A stretch of 64,000 nt of DNA from Bryobacter sp964387685 (GTDB lineage Bacteria > Acidobacteriota > Terriglobia > Bryobacterales > Bryobacteraceae): positions 124,001 to 188,000 of the forward strand of contig CAYLXK010000003.1 of assembly GCA_964387685.1 (NCBI GenBank), read 5' to 3'. The notes below the pieces were generated by a model. That model saw only the letters and a list, made by a program, of their open reading frames with translations, did no database searches and was not told where the DNA came from. Made by a program: the position numbers and the translations under genes. This document shows, in pieces, positions 1 through 8,806 of this stretch. Position 1 is the first letter of the stretch. Each line of letters begins with the position of its first letter.

Positions 1-2
1 TT

Positions 3-503
3 ATGACCGCCATGAAATCTCGGTTTGCGCTGGAGGGCCGTATCCTGCAGCTCAATACCTCACTAGGAGGAATTCCGAAAAGGCCTGTCGGCTCCGGAAA
101 TCTAACTCCGCTCGGCCTCGAGGGCGACGCCTGGGCTCATCCTAAGATCCATGGCGGCCCCGATCAGGCACTACTCCTAATTGGCGCCGAAGTGCTGACC
201 GAGCTGAACCAACTGGGATACTCGGTCTTTCCCGGTGCGCTGGGAGAGAATATCACGACCGAAGGAATAGACTATAGGACTCTGACCTCGGGCCAGCGCT
301 TTCGTCTGGGCGCCACGGCCGCGATTGAACTTGCCAAACTGCGGGAACCCTGCCGCACGCTGGATTGCTACAACATCGCCGGCTTGGAACGGATCCAGGC
401 GCGATTGCGCGAAGAAGCCCGAGGCGGCTGGTATGCCCGCGTGATTTCTAAGGGACTGCTTTTCGCGGGCGACCCCATCCTGTTCGAGTCTCAGCTTGTC
501 TAG
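3..503 (+). CDS. MOSC domain protein (YiiM-like)
   Basis: 166 aa, a stand-alone MOSC domain, the fold shared with the C-terminal part of molybdenum-cofactor sulfurases; YiiM-type proteins detoxify N-hydroxylated compounds using a molybdenum cofactor. The family hallmarks are visible: an HGGPDQA segment near residue 50, FPGALGENITTEG near residues 76-88, and the conserved MOSC cysteine in REPCRTLDC near residue 117. An alternative ATG lies three codons in. Because the gene begins at the window edge, an upstream start cannot be excluded. It overlaps the next gene by 8 bp, so the two are probably co-transcribed. The family call is firm; the substrate is not known. Confidence 0.85.
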   Translation: MTAMKSRFALEGRILQLNTSLGGIPKRPVGSGNLTPLGLEGDAWAHPKIHGGPDQALLLIGAEVLTELNQLGYSVFPGALGENITTEGIDYRTLTSGQRFRLGATAAIELAKLREPCRTLDCYNIAGLERIQARLREEARGGWYARVISKGLLFAGDPILFESQLV

Positions 504-3141
504 GCCTGACCTGCGAGTTCTGCTGCGCTCCCGTAGCCGCTTTCTGAGCGACGCTGTGGCGCAACATCCGGAATGGCTTGAGTCCTCCATTGCCAACCTG
601 GACCAACCGCTCAGCCGGGCGGCACTGGACGCGCGACTCTCGGCCTTGCCCTTCACCCCGGCCGCGGCGGCCAGCTTTCGCCGTCAGGCGTTGCTTCGCA
701 TTTTCTTGCGCGACTTACTCGGTGCGGCCATGCTCGCCGAAACCACCGCGGAAATTTCCCACCTGGCGGACGCCATTCTGGATTGGACCTACCGCCACAT
801 TCGTGCGAGCTTGGCTGCCCGGCATGGCGACGCGCTCGACCAACGGGGCGATCCCTGCCCTTTTTCCATTCTTTCCCTCGGTAAGTTGGGGGGGCTGGAA
901 CTGAACTACTCTTCCGACATCGACCTGCTATTTGTTTTCGGCGAGCCTGGGCACACGGATGGTTCACGCCCGCTCAGCCATAAAGAATTCTTCGCCGCCG
1001 TCGCGCAGCAGTTGTCCAATTTCCTTGGCACCTACACCGCGGAAGGAATTTGCTACCGCGTGGATCTGCGCCTCCGTCCCGACGGCTCTGGCGGCGAGCT
1101 AACCCATTCACTCGAAGCGATGCGAGACTACTACCGCCGGCGCGCGCGCGACTGGGAACTCCAGATGATGATCAAATCGCGCATCTCCGCTGGCGAGCCG
1201 GCCCCCGGACAAGGCCTGATCGAATTCGTCGAGCCCCTGACCTATCAAACGACTACGGATTTCTCCGCCATTGAGGCCGTCAGCCTCACGCGCCTCCGCC
1301 TCAATGAAAAGCTGGCCGCCCGCCGTCTGAAGCCGGGCACCATCGACATCAAGTTGGCTCGGGGTGGGATCCGCGATATCGAATTCCTGGTGCAGTGTTT
1401 GCAACGGCTGCACGGCGGGCGCGAGCCCTGGCTTCGCCACGGCGGAACCCTTTTGAGTCTAGGCCGCCTCCACGATAAGGCCTTGATTTCTCCGAGTGAG
1501 TACTTCCAATTGATTGAAGCCTACGAATTCCTCCGGCACTTGGAACATCGTCTGCAAATCTTCGACGACCGGCAAACTCATACGCTTCCCTCCTCGCTTT
1601 CCGAACTGGAATCGCTCGCCCAAGGGATGCCCGCTATGCAGCCCGGCCGCGTCAACAGTGCCTCCGGCCTGCTGGAGAATCTGCGTCGCCATCTGGATCA
1701 AGTCGCCGACATTTACCAAAAAGTCGTCCACCAGCGCCGCAATACGCAGCCTGCGCCACCCTTGGAGAAACCCTCGTCGTCCGCCCATGGGGGCGAATCG
1801 CCAAAACCCGACTTTGGGCAGGTTCCCCTTAGGTTGACCCGAAACCTGGAGGCGACCGCTCCTAGAGTTCTGGAAATGTTGCGCCAGGGCGCATTACGCC
1901 GCAACGCGGACCTTTTCGAAAGACTGGTGGAAACCGGCGGGGCTCGCCTTGCTGCCCTGGAAAGGGACGACGTACTGGCCCACTACGTCATCGACATCGT
2001 CTCCCACAGCCCCATGCTCAGCGAGGAACTCCTGCGCGACCCCGCCCGCCTCGAAGACCTCGAGAAACTTCGCCAACACCCGGGAGCCCCTCGTACCTAT
2101 TCGGAATCTTTTGCGGAAGCCGATGGCATGCCAGCCCTACGCCGGTTCTATCGCCGTGAGCTTTTCGTGTTGAATTGCGAGAGCCTTTGCCTAGGACCGC
2201 CCGTCTTCGACACCTTGGCCAAAATGAGTGCGCTGGCCGATGCGGCCATCGGCAGGGCTTATCGCTTTGCGGTTGATGAAGTCTCCCGCGGTGAAAAACC
2301 GCTGGCCGAACGCATGATGGTCGTCAGCCTAGGCCGCCTGGGCTCGCGCGAATTTGATGTTGCCTCCGACGCAGACCTGGTCTTTATCGTGCCGGACGAG
2401 GATTCCCGCGATCTCGATTTCTGGCGGCGCGTGGCCGAACGGTTCATTGAGATGCTGAGCGCATATACAGGCGACGGCAGTCTATTCCGGGTGGATACCC
2501 GCTTACGCCCCTTTGGCCGCGAGGGAGAACTGGTTCAACTCGAAAAAAGCTATCTCGAATACTTTTCCCAGCAGGCGGAAACCTGGGAGGGCATCGCCTA
2601 TATGAAAGCGCGCGCCGTGGCCGGCGATGGAGAACGCGCCACCCGATTCTTGAACGAGTTGCAAAAGGTCGATTGGCGGCGCTATGGGCAGTCCCACCGT
2701 TCCCGGCAGCAACTCCGGGAGATGCGGAACCGTCTAGAAAGAGAGCAGGGCAAGAGCCACGCTCTCAAGGCCGGCTTTGGCGGCTATTACGATATTGACT
2801 TTCTTTTGATGTATCTGCGGCTGAAGAGCGCGGGTATATTCTTTAAGGTTTTGAACACTCCGGAGCGTATTGATGTCATTGAACAAATGGGCCATCTGGA
2901 AAGGGACGACGCGGAATTTCTGCGGGATGCCGCCACGATTTTCCGAGCGGTCGACCACGGCATCCGAGTCCATAGCGGCCAGCCTTCAGACTCCTTACCC
3001 ACCATGCCCGGCGCTTTTGACGCCATCGCCGAAATGGTGGTGCGGTGGACTCCCCCGGCCTTTGCCAACCAGCCGCTCCGCGAAACGCTCCGCCTTATCC
3101 AAAGCCGTACTCGCGAAACTTTTGATCGCCTTTTCGCTTAG
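496..3141 (+). CDS. glnE: Bifunctional glutamine synthetase adenylyltransferase/adenylyl-removing enzyme
   Basis: 881 aa. GlnE attaches AMP to, and removes it from, glutamine synthetase in response to PII signalling, tuning nitrogen assimilation in the cytoplasm. Two nucleotidyltransferase cores are visible: SLGKLGGLELNYSSDIDLL near residues 127-145 (removal half) and SLGRLGSREFDVASDADLVF near 610-630 (adenylylation half), each followed by its helical domain. The TTG start at 496 overlaps the MOSC gene by 8 bp, and no better start fits the N-terminal motif spacing. It is somewhat shorter than the roughly 945 aa of the enterobacterial protein, mostly at the N-terminus. PII and glutamine synthetase genes are not in this window. 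Confidence 0.93.
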   Translation: MSRPDLRVLLRSRSRFLSDAVAQHPEWLESSIANLDQPLSRAALDARLSALPFTPAAAASFRRQALLRIFLRDLLGAAMLAETTAEISHLADAILDWTYRHIRASLAARHGDALDQRGDPCPFSILSLGKLGGLELNYSSDIDLLFVFGEPGHTDGSRPLSHKEFFAAVAQQLSNFLGTYTAEGICYRVDLRLRPDGSGGELTHSLEAMRDYYRRRARDWELQMMIKSRISAGEPAPGQGLIEFVEPLTYQTTTDFSAIEAVSLTRLRLNEKLAARRLKPGTIDIKLARGGIRDIEFLVQCLQRLHGGREPWLRHGGTLLSLGRLHDKALISPSEYFQLIEAYEFLRHLEHRLQIFDDRQTHTLPSSLSELESLAQGMPAMQPGRVNSASGLLENLRRHLDQVADIYQKVVHQRRNTQPAPPLEKPSSSAHGGESPKPDFGQVPLRLTRNLEATAPRVLEMLRQGALRRNADLFERLVETGGARLAALERDDVLAHYVIDIVSHSPMLSEELLRDPARLEDLEKLRQHPGAPRTYSESFAEADGMPALRRFYRRELFVLNCESLCLGPPVFDTLAKMSALADAAIGRAYRFAVDEVSRGEKPLAERMMVVSLGRLGSREFDVASDADLVFIVPDEDSRDLDFWRRVAERFIEMLSAYTGDGSLFRVDTRLRPFGREGELVQLEKSYLEYFSQQAETWEGIAYMKARAVAGDGERATRFLNELQKVDWRRYGQSHRSRQQLREMRNRLEREQGKSHALKAGFGGYYDIDFLLMYLRLKSAGIFFKVLNTPERIDVIEQMGHLERDDAEFLRDAATIFRAVDHGIRVHSGQPSDSLPTMPGAFDAIAEMVVRWTPPAFANQPLRETLRLIQSRTRETFDRLFA

Positions 3142-3919
3142 CTGTTCCGGCGTCCAGTCCGCCACCATCGAGCAGGCGCTAAACCGTATGTACAATGCGG
3201 ATTTCGATTCGGCCGACCGCGAAATGGACACCTATATCTCCGCCCAGCCGGAAGATCCCCTCGGCTATTCCTTCCGGGCCGCCAGCTACATCTTTCGGGA
3301 ACTGGACCGGCTGAAGATTCTGGAGGGCGAATTTTTCGCTTCCAACAAGAAACTGATGGACGAGAAAAAGCTCAAGCCCGATCCCAGTCTCAAGATAAAA
3401 ATCTTCGCCGCCCTGGAGACTTCGCGTCAAAAAGCCGAGATGGTATTAGCGAAGAATGCCAACGAGCGCTTTGCCCTTTTTGCCATGACCCTGAACGCGG
3501 GCCTAACGACAGACTACATTGGGCTGATCGAGAAGCGGCAGTTGGGCAGCTTGTCTCACGCCAAAGAATCGCAGTCCTGGGCAGTTCGCCTCCTGAAAGT
3601 CGACCCGAGTTTTGTCGACGCTAATCTCACAACCGGCCTAACGGAATACTTGCTGGGGAGTGTACCCTTTTTCGTCAAGTGGTTCGTCCGTTTTGAAGAG
3701 GCCGAGGGTTCCAAGCCCATTGCGGTTCAGCGTCTGACGGAAGTGGCCCAACGAGGCCGGTACCTGGCGCCATTTGCGAAAATACTATTGGCAGTCATTG
3801 ATCTTCGCGAAAAGCGGCCCCGCAGCGCCGAGATGCGGTTGATGGAACTCTGTCGAGATTTTCCGGAAAACCCCCTGTTCGCGAAAGAACTAGACCGTCT
3901 GCGCCCCAAACTGAAATGA
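3062..3919 (+). CDS. Secreted TPR-like protein, first of a tandem paralogous pair
   Basis: About 285 aa from a TTG at 3062, giving a signal peptide with a basic n-region and the hydrophobic stretch AVLAKLLIAFSLSCSG before SATIEQAL. A shorter start at TTG 3122 is possible. The start lies 80 bp inside the end of glnE. The mature part is helical with TPR-like spacing. It is paralogous to the next gene: both carry a xxLYN.DF element, a DPLG block near the N-terminus and an EYL(L/V)GSVPF block near the middle. No enzymatic motif is seen. Its stop overlaps the next start by 4 bp (ATGA). The function is unknown; a periplasmic or envelope scaffold role is only a guess. Confidence 0.72.
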   Translation: MPTSRSAKRSALSKAVLAKLLIAFSLSCSGVQSATIEQALNRMYNADFDSADREMDTYISAQPEDPLGYSFRAASYIFRELDRLKILEGEFFASNKKLMDEKKLKPDPSLKIKIFAALETSRQKAEMVLAKNANERFALFAMTLNAGLTTDYIGLIEKRQLGSLSHAKESQSWAVRLLKVDPSFVDANLTTGLTEYLLGSVPFFVKWFVRFEEAEGSKPIAVQRLTEVAQRGRYLAPFAKILLAVIDLREKRPRSAEMRLMELCRDFPENPLFAKELDRLRPKLK

Positions 3920-4716
3920 AATTTTTACTAACCCTTTTCCTGCTAACCCCCATCTTTGCTTTCGAACCCACAGTGGATCTGGTTTTTGACCGCTTGTATA
4001 ACTTTGATTTCCCCGCCAGCCAAGCGGTCGCGCGTGCGTACTCCCAACAGCGGCCCGACGATCCCCTCGGCCATGCATCACTCACTGCTTCTTACCTCTT
4101 TAGCGAAATGAACCGGCTTCAGGTCTTTGACAAGGATATGTTCCGAGAGGAGAAAATGTCGGGCGAGCAGGCCAAACAGATCGCGCAGGAGGCGCGTCGC
4201 GGCTTCGAAGACGCCTTAAACAAAGCGAAATCGACCGCCGCCGAGGCCCTAGGTCGGAACCCGAATGACACCAACGCGCTGCTGGCCCTGGTCATCGCCA
4301 CGGGAGCGGAACGCGATTTCGCCGCCTTGGTTGAAAAGCGGCTGAAGGATAGTTATTTCGCCGCCAAGGCCAGCCAGGATTACGCCTTGCGCTTACAAAA
4401 GATCGACCCGAAAGCGTCCGACGCCTGGTTCACGCGCGGTTTTAGCGAGTACCTGGTAGGCAGCGTCCCCTTCGTCATCCGTTGGATCATGAAGATCGAC
4501 CAGGTGACTGGGGATAAAAAGAAGGGCGTGGAATATATGGAAAGGTGCGCGCAGTCTGGCAAGTATCTGCGGCCGTTTGCCCAAATGATGCTGGCCAGCA
4601 TCTACCAGAAAGAAAAACGCACCAAGGACACCCGCCGGCTCCTGGAAGCCTTCGCGGCAGAGTATCCGAAGAATGAAACGGTCCGCCGCGAGCTGGAAAA
4701 GTTGCCCAAGACCTGA
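3916..4716 (+). CDS. Secreted TPR-like protein, second of a tandem paralogous pair
   Basis: 266 aa with a clear Sec signal peptide (MKFLLTLFLLTPIFAF). The mature protein is helix-rich and aligns with the preceding gene along its length: RLYNFDF against RMYNADF, DDPLGHASLTASYLFSEMNRL against the equivalent block, and SEYLVGSVPFVIRWIMK against TEYLLGSVPFFVKWFVR. The ATG sits in a 4-bp ATGA overlap, so translation is likely coupled. The shared blocks point to local duplication followed by divergence. No catalytic residues are recognised. This is probably a lineage-specific exported TPR family. Confidence 0.82.
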   Translation: MKFLLTLFLLTPIFAFEPTVDLVFDRLYNFDFPASQAVARAYSQQRPDDPLGHASLTASYLFSEMNRLQVFDKDMFREEKMSGEQAKQIAQEARRGFEDALNKAKSTAAEALGRNPNDTNALLALVIATGAERDFAALVEKRLKDSYFAAKASQDYALRLQKIDPKASDAWFTRGFSEYLVGSVPFVIRWIMKIDQVTGDKKKGVEYMERCAQSGKYLRPFAQMMLASIYQKEKRTKDTRRLLEAFAAEYPKNETVRRELEKLPKT

Positions 4717-4730
4717 GTCTAGGCGCGGCC

Positions 4731-4736
4731 TATGAT
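4731..4736 (+). promoter_or_regulatory. Candidate -10 element (TATGAT) 6 nt before a GTG start
   Basis: TATGAT differs from the sigma-70 consensus -10 at one base and ends exactly 6 nt before the GTG at 4743, where a transcript would begin at or next to the start codon. No convincing -35 is seen. The arrangement recurs in this window and suggests leaderless or near-leaderless transcription. Confidence 0.35.
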
Positions 4737-4742
4737 GAGAGG

Positions 4743-5360
4743 GTGCATCGTCTGCAAAGTCTAGCGGCCATTTTGTTCGTGTTGGCGCCTCTAGCCCACT
4801 CGCAGGTTATCGAGTTTGAATCCAACGGGCTACGCTACCAAACGCTCACCAAAAATGGGCTCACTCTCATGTTTGCCCCCATTCCCTCGCACTTGAAGGG
4901 CTACACAGTGCTGCAAGTGGCCGCGAACAATGGTTCCAAGGTAGCCCATACCGTGGATCCCGAGGACTTTCTTTTCCGCAACGAGCAGGGACTCAGTCTC
5001 CGTGCTATGTCTCCCCGGCAAGTGGTCCGGCGGATGCTCGATAAAGCCAACCGCGACGACGTGATTAAGCTCATTGGCGCCTACGAAATCGGCCTCTACG
5101 GTCTATCCCGCATCCAGTCCACCAACGGTTATGAGCAGCGCCGTCAGAGTGCGATCGCGGAATTCGGCGGGGGCAAACTGAAAGCAGCCGCTGCGGCCAG
5201 CGCGATTGCCTTCGTCAAGACAAAGCTGAATCCGGGTGAGGCTACCGACGGCGCAGTCTTTTACTTTCCGCAAGGCAAGACTCTAGGGCGCGGGCGCATC
5301 ACGGTCAAGGCCGCGGGCGAAGTCTTCGAGTTCGAGCTCTTCGAGGCGAATCCACGCTAG
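4743..5360 (+). CDS. Secreted hypothetical protein
   Basis: 205 aa from a GTG start; nearby ATGs are out of frame. The N-terminus is a signal peptide (MHRLQSLAAILFVLAPLAHS) followed by a beta-rich mature part in which no named domain is recognised. The middle has an alanine-rich segment near residues 145-160 (KLKAAAAASAIAFV) and the C-terminal third has alternating hydrophobic strands (GRITVKAAGEVFEFELF). It sits 26 bp after the TPR pair with its own candidate -10 element. Probably an extracytoplasmic protein of a lineage-restricted family; no function is proposed. Confidence 0.75.
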   Translation: MHRLQSLAAILFVLAPLAHSQVIEFESNGLRYQTLTKNGLTLMFAPIPSHLKGYTVLQVAANNGSKVAHTVDPEDFLFRNEQGLSLRAMSPRQVVRRMLDKANRDDVIKLIGAYEIGLYGLSRIQSTNGYEQRRQSAIAEFGGGKLKAAAAASAIAFVKTKLNPGEATDGAVFYFPQGKTLGRGRITVKAAGEVFEFELFEANPR

Positions 5361-5376
5361 CCGCTATCCTATTGGT

Positions 5377-6219
5377 TTGGTCGATCTACACTCCCACACC
5401 GATCACAGCGACGGAACCGACAGCCCCGAGTCGTTGGTAGAGAAAGCGGTGGCCGCCGGCCTGCACACACTGGCCATTACGGATCACGACACCTTATCGG
5501 CCCATGCACTGGCGCAACCCCGCGCCTCTGCGCTTGGCCTCCGCCTGATCCACGGCGTCGAAATCTCCACCAAGGCCCGCAACCGAAGTGTCCACTTGCT
5601 CGCGTACTGGCCCAAGGGGATGCCCCCTGCGCCCTTCCTTACGTGGCTTGGCGAGATGCTGGAAATTCGCCGGGAACGCAACCGCCGCCTGGCAGCGCGG
5701 CTACGTGAACTGGGAATTGCCGTAAGCCTTGAAGAAGCGGAGGCATTGGGCCGGACCGTCACCGGCCGGGTGCATTTTGCGAAGCTCCTGGTGCAAAAGG
5801 GCCACGTCCAATCCATGGCGGAGGCCTTTGATCGCTACATCGGTGAGGACGCCCCGGGCTTCGTGTTGATGGACGACCCCAAAACGCCGGTGGCCGTCGC
5901 AAAGGTCCGCGAGTTTAGCGGCATTCCGGTTTTGGCGCACCCCATTCGTTTGGGTATGAGGGAGGAAGCCGTCGAGGAGGAATTCGTCCGCGAGCAAGCC
6001 GATGCCGGACTCCTGGGCTTGGAAGTCATGCACTCCGATCATGATGAGCGCGCCCGCGCCCGATACCTGTCATTGGCCCAGAAATACAAACTATCTCCCT
6101 CGGGCGGCTCCGATTACCACGGCGCTATCAAGCCGCAAATCGAACTCGGCCGTGGATTTCAAGAAAACGTCCGAGTGCCTAAGGACTGGGCAGACCAACT
6201 GTTTGCCCGGGTTAGTTAG
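5377..6219 (+). CDS. PHP-domain phosphoesterase (RNase AM/YciV-like)
   Basis: 280 aa from a TTG start that places the metal-binding PHP motif VDLHSHTDHSDGTDSP right at the N-terminus, as in the family. Further metal ligands are visible in ITDHDTL (near residue 34), VEIST, and the late SGGSDYHG motif near residue 245. The length matches the YciV/TrpH group (about 290 aa), which includes 3',5'-nucleoside bisphosphate phosphatases and the 5'-3' exoribonuclease RNase AM. A cytoplasmic metal-dependent phosphoesterase is secure; the exact substrate is not. It leads a tight run into the HD and DinB genes. Confidence 0.86.
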   Translation: MVDLHSHTDHSDGTDSPESLVEKAVAAGLHTLAITDHDTLSAHALAQPRASALGLRLIHGVEISTKARNRSVHLLAYWPKGMPPAPFLTWLGEMLEIRRERNRRLAARLRELGIAVSLEEAEALGRTVTGRVHFAKLLVQKGHVQSMAEAFDRYIGEDAPGFVLMDDPKTPVAVAKVREFSGIPVLAHPIRLGMREEAVEEEFVREQADAGLLGLEVMHSDHDERARARYLSLAQKYKLSPSGGSDYHGAIKPQIELGRGFQENVRVPKDWADQLFARVS

Positions 6220-6222
6220 CCT

Positions 6223-6792
6223 ATGAACCGCGAACAAGCTTGGAATACCGTCTGCGAATTTGTACACAATGAAGGGCTCCGCCGCCACATGCTAGCCGTT
6301 GGCACCTGCATGGAGGCTTGCGCGGTGCGCTATCAAGGGGATCCGGAGACGTGGTGGATCACCGGCGTGCTGCATGATTTCGATTGGGAGATCCACCCCA
6401 CCCTGCCAGACCATCCCACCAAAGGCGAGCCAATCCTAGCCGCTCGCGGTGTGTCCGCCGAGATTCGCCGCGCCATTATGTCTCATGCGGATTTCACAGG
6501 CGTGCCTCGCGAGTCCGCGATGGAGAAGGCGTTGTTCGCCTGCGACGAACTTGCGGGGTTTCTGACAGCCGTTAGCTATGTCAAGCCGACGCGGAGCATT
6601 TTCGAGGTGGACCCTAAGGGCGTTCTGAAAAAAATGAAGGACAAGGGTTTTGCCCGGGCTGTGAATCGCGAAGACATTACGCGAGGTGCCGCGGAGCTCG
6701 GCGTCGATCTCGAAAGCCATATCGCCTTCTGTATTGAAGCTATGAAGGCCCACGCCGAAACACTTGGCCTAAAAGGAACCTACGCCCCATGA
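6223..6792 (+). CDS. HD-domain (HDIG-type) hydrolase
   Basis: 189 aa. The N-terminal half reads as an HD phosphohydrolase: RRHMLAVGTCMEA supplies the first His, GVLHDFDWE the HD pair, and further His residues lie in the DHPTKGEP and MSHADF segments. Small bacterial proteins of this type are annotated as HDIG-domain hydrolases acting on nucleotides or phosphate esters, with no defined substrate. It begins 3 bp after the PHP gene and overlaps the DinB gene by 4 bp, so the three genes probably share a transcript. Confidence 0.84.
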   Translation: MNREQAWNTVCEFVHNEGLRRHMLAVGTCMEACAVRYQGDPETWWITGVLHDFDWEIHPTLPDHPTKGEPILAARGVSAEIRRAIMSHADFTGVPRESAMEKALFACDELAGFLTAVSYVKPTRSIFEVDPKGVLKKMKDKGFARAVNREDITRGAAELGVDLESHIAFCIEAMKAHAETLGLKGTYAP

Positions 6793-7262
6793 AGCTACCG
6801 GAATTCTTGCGCCATGAATTAGAATCCAGCCGCGAGTTCTTCGAGCGCTCCGCCCGAGTATTGGCCGAGGAGCACGCGAACTTTGCGCCGACCCCGGATC
6901 AATACTCGGTCCGCGCGCAGATCGCCCACGCCGCCCATACCATTCACTGGTATCTGGACGGCGCCTTCGGGGACGGTTTTGATATGCATTTCGAAGAACA
7001 CGACCGCCGAGCCCGTGCCGTCGCGAGTTTAGCGGAAGCCCGGCAGCTTCTGGACGAGGCTTACACCCGGGCCATCGCCGCCACGACGGAACGCAGCGAG
7101 GAAGATTGGAACGCCCCGTTCCCGGAAGGCAGCTTGATTCAAGGGCCGAAGACCGCGATCGTTTTCGGCATACTGGAACACACTGCCCACCACCGCGGCG
7201 CCTTGAGCGTATATTCCCGGCTTCTGGGTCTTCAGCCTCTTATGCCCTACATGGAAAGCTAG
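6789..7262 (+). CDS. DinB-family protein
   Basis: 157 aa, a four-helix DinB/YfiT-like protein. Candidate metal-ligand histidines occur in the IAHAAHTIHWY helix (near residues 47-54) and the conserved late EHTAHHRGALSVY helix (near 135-147), the usual three-His pattern of metal-dependent DinB-like thiol transferases and related enzymes. The ATG overlaps the HD gene by 4 bp. The family is widespread and mostly of unknown substrate. The gene is convergent with the following minus-strand gene. Confidence 0.88.
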   Translation: MKLPEFLRHELESSREFFERSARVLAEEHANFAPTPDQYSVRAQIAHAAHTIHWYLDGAFGDGFDMHFEEHDRRARAVASLAEARQLLDEAYTRAIAATTERSEEDWNAPFPEGSLIQGPKTAIVFGILEHTAHHRGALSVYSRLLGLQPLMPYMES

Positions 7263-7277
7263 GCCTGCTGATCGGCG

Positions 7278-8321
7278 CTATCCAACTTTTCGCAGTTTGC
7301 TGACCCTTCCCACTTCCACCCATTCAGCGACAAATATGTTTCCTTCGGGATCGAAAGCCGCTGCATGGGGCGCGACGAATTTGCCGGGCGTAAACGCACT
7401 TCGTTCCTGAGTTCGAAGCCCCTCATAGGTCTTCCCATCGGGCTGACGGCCATCTCCAAGTTGGACAACCGGTCGATTGGCACCGTCGAACAGAGTAACC
7501 ACTGCCTTCAAGTCCGGCATCAACATCCACTCCCCAAGAAAGTCGAAGGTGCTAGGCCAACGTACCCCAGCTTTGAAGATTTGGAGCGGCTCTCCGTCGA
7601 GTGAGAAAGCTTGCACGCGGCTATTGGCCCCGCGCTCGCCCACCAGCAATATCGGGTTGGGGGTTCGAGGATCAATGCCGATCGCGTGCGGCCAGATCGT
7701 CGTTCCGTTCTGGGTCTCCACGTCTCTGTTCTTATCCATCAAATCGCGTGAGCCCCCAAAACTCTTGACCCACCGAAGTTTTTCGTCGAAATGATGAATG
7801 TAGAACTTGCCGTATCCATCGGCCACGTAGATATGTCCATTGGGGGCCACGGCTAGCGTTGCCGGCTTGTATTCGTTCGCCTTTTGGTACAGCCCACTCG
7901 CCATCGGCGCATGCATCACCCAAACGAGCTCACCATCCAGCGTCGTCTTGCGCACAAAGCCCTTTACGTTGTCGCAGTGATAGAGATACTCTGTCGCGCC
8001 CTCGTTACGCAACAGGAGCCCGTGAGCCCCGCCACGCATTTCCGCGCCCCAGCTCTTGATGAATGTGCCTTTGTCGTCGAAAATGCAAATCGCATCCGGA
8101 CTCTCGCTAGACTTGTGCACGGTGTGCGCCACAACAATCCGCCGGTCCGCAGTAATGGCGATCCCATGCGTGTTGCCAAATCGAATCTGGGGTGGCACCT
8201 GAAGAAAGTCGTGAAGGCATTCATAGCGGTGCGCTCCTTCGCCCAACATAGGCGTTTTCGCCTGTCCTTTGGAGGAGGTGGCCAAAAACGGCAGGCTCAA
8301 AGCCAAGGATCTTCTCGTCAT
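7278..8321 (-). CDS. Exported NHL/six-bladed beta-propeller protein
   Basis: 347 aa. The N-terminus MTRRSLALSLPFL resembles a Tat-type signal. The mature protein is a series of NHL-like strands: HGIAITADRRIVVAHT, PATLAVAPNGHIYVADGYG, PHAIGIDPRTPNPILLVGERG and PHAAAFDPEGNIFVAEW, a layout seen in six-bladed propellers such as peptidyl-alpha-hydroxyglycine lyase-like bacterial proteins. No catalytic claim can be made. It is convergent with the DinB gene (15 bp apart) and divergent from selC. Confidence 0.82.
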   Translation of the reverse strand: MTRRSLALSLPFLATSSKGQAKTPMLGEGAHRYECLHDFLQVPPQIRFGNTHGIAITADRRIVVAHTVHKSSESPDAICIFDDKGTFIKSWGAEMRGGAHGLLLRNEGATEYLYHCDNVKGFVRKTTLDGELVWVMHAPMASGLYQKANEYKPATLAVAPNGHIYVADGYGKFYIHHFDEKLRWVKSFGGSRDLMDKNRDVETQNGTTIWPHAIGIDPRTPNPILLVGERGANSRVQAFSLDGEPLQIFKAGVRWPSTFDFLGEWMLMPDLKAVVTLFDGANRPVVQLGDGRQPDGKTYEGLRTQERSAFTPGKFVAPHAAAFDPEGNIFVAEWVEVGRVSKLRKVG

Positions 8322-8673
8322 GCCGTGCTGCCTCCCGTCTTCAAAGCCACCTTTATACTCGCCATCCCAGCGGCCAAATCGAACCTGGGAGGAAAACCTA
8401 ATTCGTTCCGCGCCCGTTCATTGGAATAGACGGCCCGGCTGGGGCGTGGGGTTCGTTTCCCATGTTTATCACGATTTCACGCGCCGTTGCCGCGTCCGGC
8501 CTCGATGAACTAACCTGGCGCCGGGTGCCCGCAACGTGGGTTTTCAGTGCCTTGTTGATCTCAAGATCGAAGAGCCGGAGGGAGTTGTGGCCCACGCTTG
8601 GCTTTCCGGGATCATCGTCGGAATTATGCTTTGACGCTGACCCGTGGCCCTCCCGCTAGAATGGTCAATGTCC
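8322..8673. other. Gene-free 352-bp stretch upstream of selC
   Basis: No convincing gene is seen. A short plus-strand frame (8462-8659) has no family similarity or ribosome site. The segment must hold the promoters of the minus-strand propeller gene and of selC. A TTGACG at 8631-8636 and a TAGAAT at 8657-8662 lie just upstream of the tRNA, though their 20-nt spacing is longer than usual. Confidence 0.5.
8657..8662 (+). promoter_or_regulatory. Candidate -10 element of selC
   Basis: TAGAAT matches the -10 consensus at five of six positions and would start transcription a few bases before the tRNA at 8674. The only -35-like hexamer nearby, TTGACG at 8631, is 20 nt away, so the promoter is tentative. 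Confidence 0.35.
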
Positions 8674-8768
8674 GGAAGCCAAATTCAGCCGGTGTTGGGC
8701 CCGGTCTTCAAAACCGGTGAGAGGCGCCTAGCGTCTCTGGTGGGTTCGACTCCCATTGGCTTCCGCCA
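8674..8768 (+). tRNA. selC: tRNA-Sec (anticodon UCA)
   Basis: A 95-nt selenocysteine tRNA. The acceptor stem is 8 bp (GGAAGCCA pairs with TGGCTTCC), longer than in ordinary tRNAs. The anticodon loop CTTCAAA at 8706-8712 carries TCA, which decodes UGA. A long variable arm (GAGAGGCGC ... GCGTCTC) is followed by a T arm with GGGTTCGACTCCC, a discriminator G and an encoded CCA. This matches bacterial selC architecture, including the G73 discriminator. Its presence means the host should also encode SelA, SelB and SelD elsewhere. It lies 38 bp upstream of a gene with an in-frame UGA at a catalytic position. Confidence 0.95.
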
Positions 8769-8791
8769 AGAACGATTCGCCCGCCACGCAT

Positions 8792-8800
8792 TGATATACT
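8792..8800 (+). promoter_or_regulatory. Candidate extended -10 of the Sec-rhodanese
   Basis: The sequence TGATATACT contains TATACT preceded by a TGn extension. It ends 6 nt before the ATG at 8807, so a transcript starting here would be leaderless. Co-transcription with selC is the alternative. Confidence 0.4.
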
Positions 8801-8806
8801 CCCGAC

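Noticed and set aside
8462..8659. A 65-aa plus-strand frame upstream of selC, with a weak resemblance to a cytidylate-kinase start
   Set aside because: The similarity covers only a few residues, the frame has no ribosome site and stops before any domain could form.
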